DNA of 64,000 nucleotides, from contig CABFPE010000126.1 in assembly GCA_900660155.1 (NCBI GenBank), positions 756,127 through 820,126 of the forward strand, in the 5' to 3' direction. The position numbers and the translations under genes were made by a program. Every line of letters starts with the position of its first letter. Within the stretch, counting starts at the first letter, position 1. Under the pieces are notes generated by a model. It was not told the DNA's origin. It did no database searches and saw only the letters and a list, made by a program, of their open reading frames with translations. Shown in pieces: positions 36,123 through 46,559 of the stretch. This stretch comes from Hofstenia miamia. Lineage: Eukaryota > Xenacoelomorpha > Acoela > Hofsteniidae.

Positions 36123-36967
36123 ATTGAGAAACTTCAAAAGCATCAAACACTTGGTAATAACGCTGTTACTTTACATGCAGCAAATTGACAAAATAAGACA
36201 AGACTAAACTACATTTTATCTAAGAATCCACATCAAATTCTGGAAATTGCTGAATGGAAGCGTTTTTCAACTTGTAGCCATTCCAGAGAGAGAGCCTTGG
36301 AAACCAAATTGTATCATATTGTTAGTGCCGATGTCGAGGACGTGTTTTCGAATTTCACATATATTCCTCGGCCAAAGTGTCTAGGTGCTTCATTTAAAAT
36401 ATCAAGTTATAATTTCACGCATCATGGAAATGCTGAAAACTTAAAAAATTGTCAATAATATTTTTGTTTTTTCGCATTTTCGACATTTTGTCCGGCCCCG
36501 GGTTATGAGTCAAATGTCACGGAGTATTTCAACGGGCAGTAAAATTTTTTGTTGGCTGTTTGTGTGAGCATCTTATGAAAAAATTTACTGCCGTACTAAT
36601 ATACTATGCTAATATTAGATGTCCACTCTCCGCGATTATAAAACAGGATAAACGAATGAAAACCCATTCTTTAGAACAATTATTACACGCATGATGTCTA
36701 GATTGTTGCTAACAAGATGTGTTTGTGACTTATCTAGAAGTTTTGTCTAAGTTCAGTTATAAAACGAACGCAAATGCTAAACCAACCCTAAACAACAAAG
36801 TTGGTGAAGATTTTACGTGCTTGGTCGTTTCAAATAAAATTGCTTTCTACAAACCAGTGAATACGGTGCGGCATACTGACTTCAGTTCTAGTAAATAGGG
36901 AAACCGATATTATTCAAACAGTCGTCCCAATCAACAACAATTCTTTGGTCAGACAGCAATGTTAGAC
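36123..36967. repeat. 845-bp direct repeat, copy 2
   Basis: The second copy of 34839-35683. Its left edge is a single N at 36122; its right edge runs smoothly into downstream DNA. Deleting one copy and the insert would restore a seamless single locus. Confidence 0.9.
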
Positions 36968-37008
36968 TTGTGTGAACATCGAATGTGTTACATAAACCAT
37001 AGCCCGCC

Positions 37009-37219
37009 GTTAGACTAGTGATTGGGTAAAAAGTGATCTGTCACATTTGAAAGCATTGCACGCCTAACCACCCAAGATAATTAGCGATGTGACGATCACA
37101 AAGAAATCGAACGCGCACGATTTCTTTATAATCGTCACATCGCAATTTATCTCGGGTGGTCAGAAATGCGATTCATTCGAAATGTGGCAGATCACCTTTT
37201 ATCCAATCGCTAGTCTAAC
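37009..37219. mobile_element. palindromic MITE, about 100-bp arms
   Basis: The unit starts GTTAGACTAGTGATTGG and ends with the complement of GTTAGACTAGCGATTGG. The arms (about 37009-37108 and 37120-37219) match along nearly their whole length with scattered differences and only about 11 bp of loop (AACGCGCAC). Shared inner motifs are GTGATCTG, CACATTT, ACCACCC and GCGATGTGACGAT. The fold would be a very long hairpin. It has no coding capacity; target duplication is not certain (TTA may be shared at both edges). Confidence 0.8.
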
Positions 37220-40067
37220 TTATTCGATCAATTAGTTACTATGTTATTGTATGACAATTATAATGGCTTTTGACTAATACCAAGGCCTACTTTAATCACG
37301 GCCTGGCGATTTGCAGTACAAAAAACAGAAAGTAGCAATAAATACTCTTGTAAGTAGGGAATTAGTGTAAATTTTTGTCCAAATATGCAATACAAGGAAT
37401 ATTAAATATTCCCATCAAATTTGTGGAGTTGCAACCATTGCATTTGCTTGCCAACAAAAAAGGGTTTAACAAACAATTAAAGGTTTTCACAAGCAAAGAA
37501 TTAAATTAAATTTCTAGAGATATTTCTTCTCAAAGTAAAAAGGTTAGAGCCACATTTCTGCTTGTGTATATCTATATTCGCTGATTTCTATGAGGTCAAA
37601 TCATAAATTTTGATATGCAGAAAGATGATTGTTTATTGTCAATGGCCTCATTATATTTGAAGGTGGTTTATGGAATTTTCAAGGAGGCAAATCGCTCCAA
37701 AAGGTGCATAGATGTATACAATAGCTAATTCTTTGATTTGGTTACTTAAAATGATTTGTTGCATTAAAACTTTGTCTGTGGCGGAGTGTGTTTGCGGCCT
37801 CATTTTTGTTAATTTTACTGCAAATCGCCAGGCCGTGATTACAGTAGGCCTTGCTAATACGGTACTTAAAGATTAAATTATGGAGACAAATATTTAGTGT
37901 GTTAAAAATGAAAATTTCATTACAAAACAAAGACAAAATCTTAAATTATGAATTTAAATAAATATTTGCATCAATAATTCATCAGTCAACAAATTCTTTC
38001 TTAACTGATAGGATAATATCTAAAAAAGCTGATTGATTATCATGGCAAATCACGAAAATTAATGATCAAAAATCAGTGCTCGAAAAATACCAACAAGCAA
38101 AAATAATAAAAAAAGAAAATTACAGGTTTCCGCCAAGAAAATCTAGCAATTAGAAGGAAAAGTGAGAAATAGCAGAACGTCAATCTAAGCAAAAACAATA
38201 ACAAGATAGTATACTATGAGCTGTCAGTTTATATTTATAATTGGGTTTGGAGTTGCAACAATTAACGAAAAACTCATTTACACACTTCTAATATTGCATA
38301 ATTTTAATTAGGAATAAAATTACATTCAACTATTCAGCTAAATTTGTTTACTTGTATTAGTATATGGTGAAAAAGACTACGGAAAAATGGGAAACAGCAG
38401 CATTCTACTACAGTAGTGAAATAACGACCATTTGCTAGAAAAATTTAAATCAAACTCAGAAACCTCAAATATTTTAAATCACATTGTTAAACAGTAAAGA
38501 TTGATCGACAAAGTGGTGTTTAGCAACGATAATAGTTGAATATCCGCGAATCCACGGTGATGGGCGCAGTTGCGCTCTGTTTTATTCCACAGTTCGATGT
38601 GAAAGCAGAATTTCCCATATCGATTTATATAACAGCATATTAACACACATTACGATAAATATTGCAAAATATTCAAACATAGAATGGAGTTAGAATCTAC
38701 AAGAGTACGATTATGGTAGATATGCATTGAAAATTGCCAGAAATTAAGTGGAAATACATTGTCATAACAGTAATGCCGATGGACGAAATAGGAAGGATAC
38801 CAACTACAAACGGATATACATGCAAATTGAAAATTGTTATCACTATATCACATTAAGAGCACAACGAATATTTCTCATTTTTGTCAGAAGATGGTGAAAC
38901 AAAATAAGTGTGCTAATAAGCATCTATTAAACCATTTTCTGTTTAATGGAAACCAAAGAAAACGCATTGAAATTCGTTGCATGTAAAAAAAAATCGTGTT
39001 CATTAATATTTGAAGCAGGTAGATTCTAAGCAGTGATGATTGAAAATATTTATATACGCATTAGTCTCAAGTATTCTTAGATAGCCTAAATGCATTACTG
39101 ATTCTGTTTTTAAATTCTTAACATTATGATTTTTATTGGACAGCGAAGTCCGCAACTTTTAAATCATGTGGAACAAAGTGCACTGCAAAAAGAATTTCCC
39201 ATTTGCTTCAAAAGAGATAGATTGCAACTCAATTGCAAATTTGATTTCCATAAGAGAAGATTCGGGCTTTAAATATTACGTAGTGTAGTTGTTTTTGGTT
39301 GGAAGAATGAAGTACTTTGAGATCTCAATAATCTTACAAATAATCATTTAAATTTGTTTTTTTTCAAAACATCAACATACAATGGGACCACATTAAGATT
39401 GACCGCCACGGCAAATTTACTGGAGGGAGGTATGGAAAAAGGTCGCTCAAAATTTTTTGATCCCGATTCAATGTTTTACTTTAAGCAGAAAATTGACCAA
39501 TATGAAGGCCACCGACCTGGTTCAAAATGCTAAACAGTGAACATTTTTCAATATTTTGTCACATACTGAACTTTATTTGCCAAATTATGAAAACCGTGAA
39601 TTAAATAATCGAAACTCGGTTGGTAAAATTCGAATAAAGCATTTGTGAAGAGCATTGCTGACTTCGTCGAGTATACATAAAAAACATCGACTACAATTTA
39701 TCCGCCTACACAAAATGTCAGACAGAAAACGTAATAAACTTAATTAAAACTCTATTGTGCTCCCGTACAACTAAACGAGAAAAATTCCAGCATTTAAAGT
39801 GGATCATTGTCGCCCACAAACAAAATTGAAAACTCCCTTTAAATTGTTTAATTGAAGTCAGAGCGCAATGTAATTAAATAAATTATAAAAAATCCACGCC
39901 TAACTAAATATTTTCGAAGGTTTATTAAAAAATAATGTTCTAAATTGACAGAGTTGAATATTCCACTAAAACATGCTAACGTTCAATTCCTTCCGCAAAC
40001 CATTTCCATCAAACTAACTAATACAATTTCATAAATTCAATACTTTAACAACTAGTTTATAAATCGC
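37220..40067. other. gene-free stretch
   Basis: No exon recognised. A short segment, AATCGCCAGGCCGTGATTA near 37827-37845, is the complement of TAATCACGGCCTGGCGATT at 37295-37313, leaving an imperfect inverted pair about 500 bp apart around noncoding sequence; this may be another eroded foldback element. Confidence 0.45.
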
Positions 40068-40087
40068 TATATATATATATATATATT
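40068..40087. repeat. (AT)n microsatellite
   Basis: About 10 AT units abutting the hAT-like element that follows. Confidence 0.9.
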
Positions 40088-40501
40088 GGGAATTAGATCC
40101 GGATAGTGAACTTAATATACCGGATACCAGACATTTCCGGATAATTTAACTGCCAGATACAGGATAATTTAGCGGATATCGAATATTGTTCAATTATTAC
40201 TGAAGAACAAATTCTGAATGAATATTCAGCATACATGGAAATGTATTGTCAAGCAACGAAAGTCCAGACTACGTTCTGATATGTCAGAAAAACTTGTTTT
40301 TTGCATGACAATTTGCGATTAATGGAAAAAATATTGTTTTTCCGTGAAAATTCCATTTTAATTCATGCTTCATCTCAGAATATAGCGATAATATTGCACA
40401 TATTTTATCCGGCAAAATCCGGTAAGCAAGTTACATTTTCTCGGATATCCGGATCCAGTTGAATAATTGCCGATTTTGCCGGATACCGGTACATACCAAA
40501 T
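40086..40501. mobile_element. hAT-like nonautonomous element with CCGGATA repeats
   Basis: Both ends are packed with CCGGATA and its variants: at least five at 40100-40175 and at least five at 40408-40490, in opposite orientations, around an AT-rich core. The outer ends TTGGGAATTAGATCCGG and (complement) TTTGGTATGTACCGG pair imperfectly as terminal repeats. Clustered subterminal words bound by a transposase are typical of Ac/hAT elements. No coding capacity; target duplication is obscured by the TA run. Confidence 0.55.
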
Positions 40502-41580
40502 TTATATAATGTATAAAACTTAATAGTGTTGGGCGAAGCAAACACGGGGAAGACCTGCAAAAATTTTACAGCGGTGGACGCTGAATTGGACTTTGAAAAA
40601 TTCTGTGGCATTAGAGTCTAAAATACAGATATAGCCCCAGCAGGATTCATGTTGATAACGAAATTGCAAATCAAATTAACTAGTTAGCGCAGGTTGATAT
40701 TGTAGTCTCGTGAGCGACAATCACCTGGTATAAGAAGAGCGGGCTTAGATATTTTGCTTTCGTTCATGTTTCCTTTGTTTCCCTTTGTTTTAGTTAGAGT
40801 GGAAGGTGTTTTGTTTACTGTCATTTAGGTCAGCTTTGAATCTAATATCCTGATTGTTTTAGTAAAATATAGTTTGTGTTGGATGTCACTTAGTGATAAT
40901 TTATTTCTAAATGAAATCTATATTGTTCGACTACATTGTACACTCGAATTATAAACATTAATAGTGTTCAATAATTCTTAGCTTTGTAAAGCACACGAAA
41001 TATCATTTAGTAGACCAAACTTGAGGTAAAACTATTCCATTTATCACAACAAATTAGTGTTCTGAAACCAAGGCAATTTTTTGGCCGTAGAGGTCCGTGC
41101 AAAATAAATTTTGCCTTAGCTGGACGTTGGCCGTGATTGTTTTGTCGTAATCCGCACTTTTTACTACTATTAAATGAAATACTGCGTTTTTCAATGGAAC
41201 GATTAAAACAAATAGGACCCTATTTTTATGACAAAGTATGACAGAATTTAGTTAAATATGCCCTAAAATATTACCACCTATTTTTCAAATTGATTAATTT
41301 AAGCAATATAAAACGTTTTTCTGTTACTGATAACAAGATGTAAAACAAATACAAAAACTCTAACATAATAATAAGTAAATTTTTAAAGCAACTGCGTCAC
41401 TAAATAATTATAGCACATGAATTCTCAACATAGAGAAACATCTCTCAGCTGCAGCCGATGTTGCCTGACATTTTCATAATTTGGCATACAATTCCGATCA
41501 TAGCATTAAAACCGGTATTTTCTAATCGTGACTTGATGTAGGCGATTATTTGACGAGTATCATTTCCAGTATCAGAATTG
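40502..41580. other. gene-free stretch
   Basis: No gene is recognised. The minus-strand frame at 40405-40611 is partly inside the element above and has no motif. Confidence 0.45.
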
Positions 41581-41886
41581 TCAACGAGCCGACGTTTTTA
41601 AGCTCGACTCGGCTCGGCTCGGCTCGGCTCGTCCCGTAGAATCCTTCAATGACGCTCGTTTTAGCTGGATATTCTCTTAAAAGTATTGGGTTCTCGGATC
41701 AATAGCTGTTCCTATTTAATAAACATTTTAAAATAGGACAATGAGTAAGGTATATTGATTGAAAGAATAAGAAAAATCTGCCTAATCAGATTAACAGGCA
41801 AAAATGTAATTTTGTATGCCTTAAGAAGGCTCGTTTTGGGATCGTTGTATATCTAATGCAGTGCTCAAGTTTGACTCGGCTCAAAT
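41581..41886. mobile_element. hAT-like nonautonomous element with CTCGG repeats
   Basis: Near the left edge CGAGCCGACG is followed by AAGCTCGACTCGG and a pentamer array of CTCGG (41606-41631). Near the right edge GCTCGTTTTGGGATCG and TTTGACTCGGCTC occur (41829-41882). The CTCGG vocabulary is confined to the two flanks of an AT-rich core, as in hAT elements with subterminal repeats. Exact ends and target duplication are not resolved. Confidence 0.45.
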
Positions 41887-43829
41887 GATTTAAAGAATTA
41901 ATTTTTAAGTTATTTTCTTAATTTAATGAAGAGATGCCAAAATATGACTGTTATGGCATTTCAGAGACAAATATTACCGCGTTATTAAAAAAGAAATATA
42001 TCTTTCCATGACTTTATAACTTCCTATTTAACTGCACCCCAGGTCTGAAAACCATCTTTAAGCAGACTGCAAAATAGACCAGCAGAAAAAAATATGACTT
42101 TTATGACTTTTGAGTGTTTCAACAATATTTTAAAAGGCCTATGCAATCTACAACCAACGAACCAAGCAAATAAATAACCACATGGGACGTAGTAGAGAAA
42201 ATTTGAGTAAAAAGCGGCACTGCAGAAAAGTAGGTTTCTAGACACAAATTAAAATAAAATAAAAACCTGTTTAAAGTGGTTTTATTTGACATTTACAACT
42301 TTTTAATTATTGGAGTTTTAATTTGCTTGATTCTTACAATAAAGTTTTAATTCCGGAACCAAAAACTTTTCTGTCCAATTTAAAGGTCAGGTGAATTAAA
42401 GCAGCGAAAACAAAAGGCTTCACGCACGAATTATTCAGGTGACCAATAATTCCGGCAAATAAAAGCATTTCGTTAATGCATATTTTCTAAATCACAAAGC
42501 CGCGTAAATGAAAAATCACTTATCACGAATCTCGAAATATTATCGAAAGACATTTTAAAAATGGTAGAATTCAAAATGATTTTAATTAAAGAAAATGGAT
42601 GCAACTACGAAAAAAAACAAATGCATTGCTAAATCGAAAATATCGTTTACCAACTTAAAGTTTTGCTATGAAATCATACTCAATCATTCTGAAGTTGCAC
42701 TGGATGGTACTAAAAATTTTTCCAAAACGAGAAAATTTAATGGTATTTTGTAATATTTCTTCAGTGGTGTGTAGGCCTTAGTGCGGTAGATAGTCAAAAT
42801 TGATACATTTGTCTTAAGCATTAATAAATTTAGCCGTTTACTTGTGAACAATTCGGATCACAAACCATGACTAAATATTAAGAATAATTTCAGAATAATT
42901 CAAACCTAAAATCCATACTTTCAAAAAATCTGAATGGTCACTCGAAATATTTTATGATTCGTCTACGCAATTTCAAAAAGATTTGTTCCAAATAGTTATA
43001 TAATACAACAAAAAGGTTCAAAAGCCTATTAGACTTTACAAGGAGGCAGATTTAGAAAAAATATGCAAAAAAATTCAATCATACAAAAAAATGTTTCTCA
43101 AACAAGTTATTAATTTGAACATTACTCATAATATCGGATCAAAATCTTAAACAAAATATACTTCATGTCAAAGCGAAAATAAAAGAAATGCTAATATACA
43201 AAGTTTGACAAGACTTTTATACATGCCTTAAAAAAGTTTGTATTTGTGAAATTTGTTGTGAACAGGTCATTAATGTTGAGGAAAACATACAAAACAAGCA
43301 AATTTAAAGAATGAATCTTGCGAGACAGTCACTAAATGGGACAGAACCATTTGATATTAGAAAATACGTTAAACAATACCTCCAAAAATATCACAATGTG
43401 TAATCAACAAAGAATATGTACAAAACATATTAGACTGAACTGGTAATATATAGAGTAAAAATGCCTACATGATGCTCTTTACCTATTCATTCTCTTGGTA
43501 ATATTTTATAATTAAAATAGTAAAACCACAAAACCAGATAACAAGCAGCATGGACTGGATTGTATTGTGTATCGATTTTAATTGTAATAGCATGTAAATT
43601 AACTACCACTTACTATGAGAAGTACCCGAACATAAATTAACTCTGGGAAGCAAAATTAATATCGTACTGGCAGTAATGTATATTTCTACTTTTACCATTT
43701 ATTTAGAGCATTTGCAATATAACTTCCAATGACTTTCTGTAAATCCAATCACAACTAATGTCTATGTACACGTCTGCACAGACAATCTTTATACCGATGC
43801 TACTAACAACTAAGCGACTAAAGGACAAG
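41887..43829. other. gene-free stretch
   Basis: No exon or repeat end recognised on either strand. Confidence 0.45.
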
Positions 43830-44572
43830 AAAGCCATTAATGAAATTGGGCATAAGAAAGCCAATTAGGTCAACAGCAGAAAAGCAGCTGAAAGAATTGT
43901 AAATGACGAAGGTTACAAAAAGTCAAAAGAAATTTTTTTAAAAATTGGAAATTTAGAGCAAAAATCGAAAAAAGATCTACACAAACTGTGATACTATTCT
44001 CAGGGATCAACGACATTGTGTGGGGAGAACTTTGGAGTTCGCAATATTGATACTATGACGTAATGAGAAGAGTGGAAATTATTACCATGGTAAGATTAGG
44101 AAAGAACGAGCCGGAAAACATCACCGAGGAAGAAGTATTGGAGAACATAAGTGCATTCTAAGACGAGGCGTCAATCTCGAAATCGTTACGATCAACGTAT
44201 GAATTTTTCTACCCAAATACGACGATCCATCCAGATTTGGCGCACACTAGTAGAATAGATGCGATTATGACGTTGATGATAGCCATAAAGGGCATGAAAC
44301 TCTACAGAAAACATTACGACATATTCAACGAGAAATTAAACGAATTACGTAGTATGTGTACAATAGCTAAATCGCTAAAGAACCCGTCGTTCCTTGAGAC
44401 ACAAGAAAATGCTAACAACAGAGAAAGACTAGTTGCTAAAAATCACTAAAGATGAGGCGTACGAAAACGTTACGTGGGACATGAAAGAAGCTGGTGAGAT
44501 AATAAAGAAGGCGGCTGAAATGGTACAGGGAGAGAGAGTGGTCATCCTTAATTAGCTATGCTGGAGGGGGAG
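43830..44572 (+). mobile_element. Gypsy-lineage fossil: 3' gene and polypurine tract
   Basis: The 3' end of an LTR element. The coding part at about 43830-44556 is the same unrecognised protein as the minus-strand region at 50663-51430; shared blocks include NDIVW, ITEEEV, SxSLR, EFFYPN/MFFYPD and AxMTLMIxIKG. It has no envelope-like signal peptide or membrane segment. It is followed by a polypurine tract (TGGAGGGGGAG, 44562-44572) directly against an LTR starting TGTGACATAAT. Broken, with a few interruptions; middle-aged to old. Confidence 0.65.
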
Positions 44573-45845
44573 TGTGACATAATCTATCAAGACTATCATG
44601 ATTGGTCAAGATAAGAGGAAAAGAATGAAGAAACAAAGACTAAAATTATTATTGATTATAATGATTAATTGTAAATCATGATAGGATTGATTATTTCACT
44701 TTGTAAATGTTTTGTGCAATTAATACTTAAAATTATACTCGACGGTATTTGACAAAACAAAAGATGGTCAAACAGCATAGTCAAATTAAAGCTGACGTTG
44801 CGTAAAATTAGCAGAAATATTAAAGCGAGGGAAAAACTGTCAACAAGAAAGAATAGCAGGTACTTGTCGAGTGTTTAGTTGTTTATCACTAAGTGCTATA
44901 AATATAATGAATCGGATGTAATTATTGATGAGCAAATCTACTTTGGATTCGTTTTCTATTGTCAGGTCATTTTGTATATTTAAATGGAAAGCTAAACGTA
45001 TACGAGCTAGGGTAATTGTATGGTGGTTCCCCACCTCCAGTTAACGTTGTACTCTAAGGTTACGGATAGGTGTAGGAGTTTTTGCCGTTATAGCTTTCCT
45101 AATTGTCATTGCTTGTCAGATAGTGTTATCGCGACCTACGAGTCTTACATGTTGATTATATTATTGATGAACTCAAGTTATTTGTTACCACCTTTACGAT
45201 GTTACATGATGATGGATGATTTAACAGTGGTTACACTTAGATGGTTATTACGATTGTATCTTTATATCTTATTACATATAGTTACTTTAATAGATGTTAC
45301 ATGTTGCTCAATGTTCTGTAAGGGAGACCTTCGGCCGACTTATAGTTCTTATTTTTTGCTGGCGGCATTGATTGTTTACATGTATAAAGGGCTATTATCT
45401 ATTTATCTATATGTAGGGTTATTAAATGTAGGGCCTCATAATAAGCTATTACAGCAGAACGGTTGCGACACTTCGTTTATTGCATTAGTTCGTAATAACA
45501 AAAACAATCAATGCACTAAATTGTTAGGTAGTTGCAATCCCCATTACACTGAGTTCACTATTCACATCACCATTCCATTGTTGTTCTCTATACTACGTTG
45601 GCAGTTACATTGGTAAGATGCAGCTGGTGTATGTGTTCCTGGAAGTGCGCGGCTTCTATTGAGTGTCGATCCTGTCTTCCAACCTCTCTGCTTTATCTAA
45701 ATAAGTTGAGTTAAGTAAGTGGCTACCAAGGCTATTGCGTATTAAATCAGTTTAATAAACCACACACTTATAATAAAGGAGAGAAACGGAAAAGTGTCAA
45801 CTCCACTCAATGGTTAATCTAAGAAAAGTAATAGCTTTCTCTGAA
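44573..45845 (+). repeat. LTR of the Gypsy-lineage element (about 1.2 to 1.3 kb)
   Basis: It begins TGTGACATAAT immediately after the polypurine tract. Blocks such as CACTTTGTAAATG, TTTTGTGCAATTAA, GACGGTATTTGAC and GCAGGTACTT reappear in the same order, diverged, in the LTR at 49582. An AATAAA-type signal lies near 45753-45775. The right edge is not certain, somewhere between 45.77 and 45.85 kb, because a LINE fragment follows. A 198-codon open frame inside it (45020-45616) is hydrophobic and probably fortuitous. Confidence 0.6.
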
Positions 45846-45858
45846 TCATACCCTCACA

Positions 45859-46340
45859 GTGGGTTGGCATGATTCTACATTACGCATTTCAATAATAACA
45901 TATGCATCGCAAATTTTTTCTCCAAACATTGCTTGCCTTAGAGACCTTATTAAGTTCCAAAATCATATATTAAAGTGGGTCTATCCTGATCCAAATCTCT
46001 CTTTCATTGGTTGTCTTTATCTAAGCGCAATGCTTCCATTACCACTTTTTTGGAATATTTAGATTTAATGTTCTTTTGCATACTAATAAATGGAAAATAT
46101 GATATAAATTTAACAAACGTTGTAGATGTTTCAAGTATCTCAGTGTCTAGAAGATCACATAGATTGTTTTTACGTCCAAAAAGAATTAAAAAGCTGTTGT
46201 GTGACCAGTCATATTTTAACAGGATAAGCAAATTAGTCAATCATTTGTATTTGAACACTGAAATCAACTGCTTTTGCCATCCAGCTGTCCTTAAGCGTGA
46301 ATTAATTAATTATATGCTCTCTTTCTCACTCTCTCGCTCT
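45859..46340 (+). mobile_element. LINE C-terminal fragment
   Basis: The plus strand encodes the C-terminal region of a CR1/L2-group LINE polyprotein: ITYASQIFSP, LRDLIKFQNHILKWV (the family's KLEKFQRRxTKWI), LPLPLFWNI, then in the next frame ILINGKYDIN and DQSYFNRISKLVNHL (the family's SFFNRxxxLWNxLP). One frame change near 46062 separates the two halves. No RT is attached. It was probably inserted at the edge of the LTR. Confidence 0.7.
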
Positions 46341-46559
46341 GTGTGTGGTTTTCTACTCTATTACTGGATTCGCTGTGGTGCAACAATGGTGGATTTAAAC
46401 ATTCCCTAACTTATGAAAAAAATTTTTTGTTCCATCTTTGATTACTGGAACGAAAATTTCAACTGATCTAGGCAAAACACAACACTACTACTACCCTCAC
46501 AACAGGAAAATGATCATTACAATCAAACCACTTATGACAAACAAGAAGAATAAAAGAAA

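Noticed and set aside
34839-36967. LTR-retrotransposon with 845-bp LTRs
   Set aside because: The repeats lack TG...CA ends, primer-binding site and polypurine tract, and both joins are single Ns, pointing to assembly.
45020-45616. 198-codon open frame, leucine- and tyrosine-rich with hydrophobic stretches, envelope-like at first sight
   Set aside because: It lies inside the LTR, has no domain signature, and the corresponding block of the related LTR at 49582 does not keep it open. Probably fortuitous.
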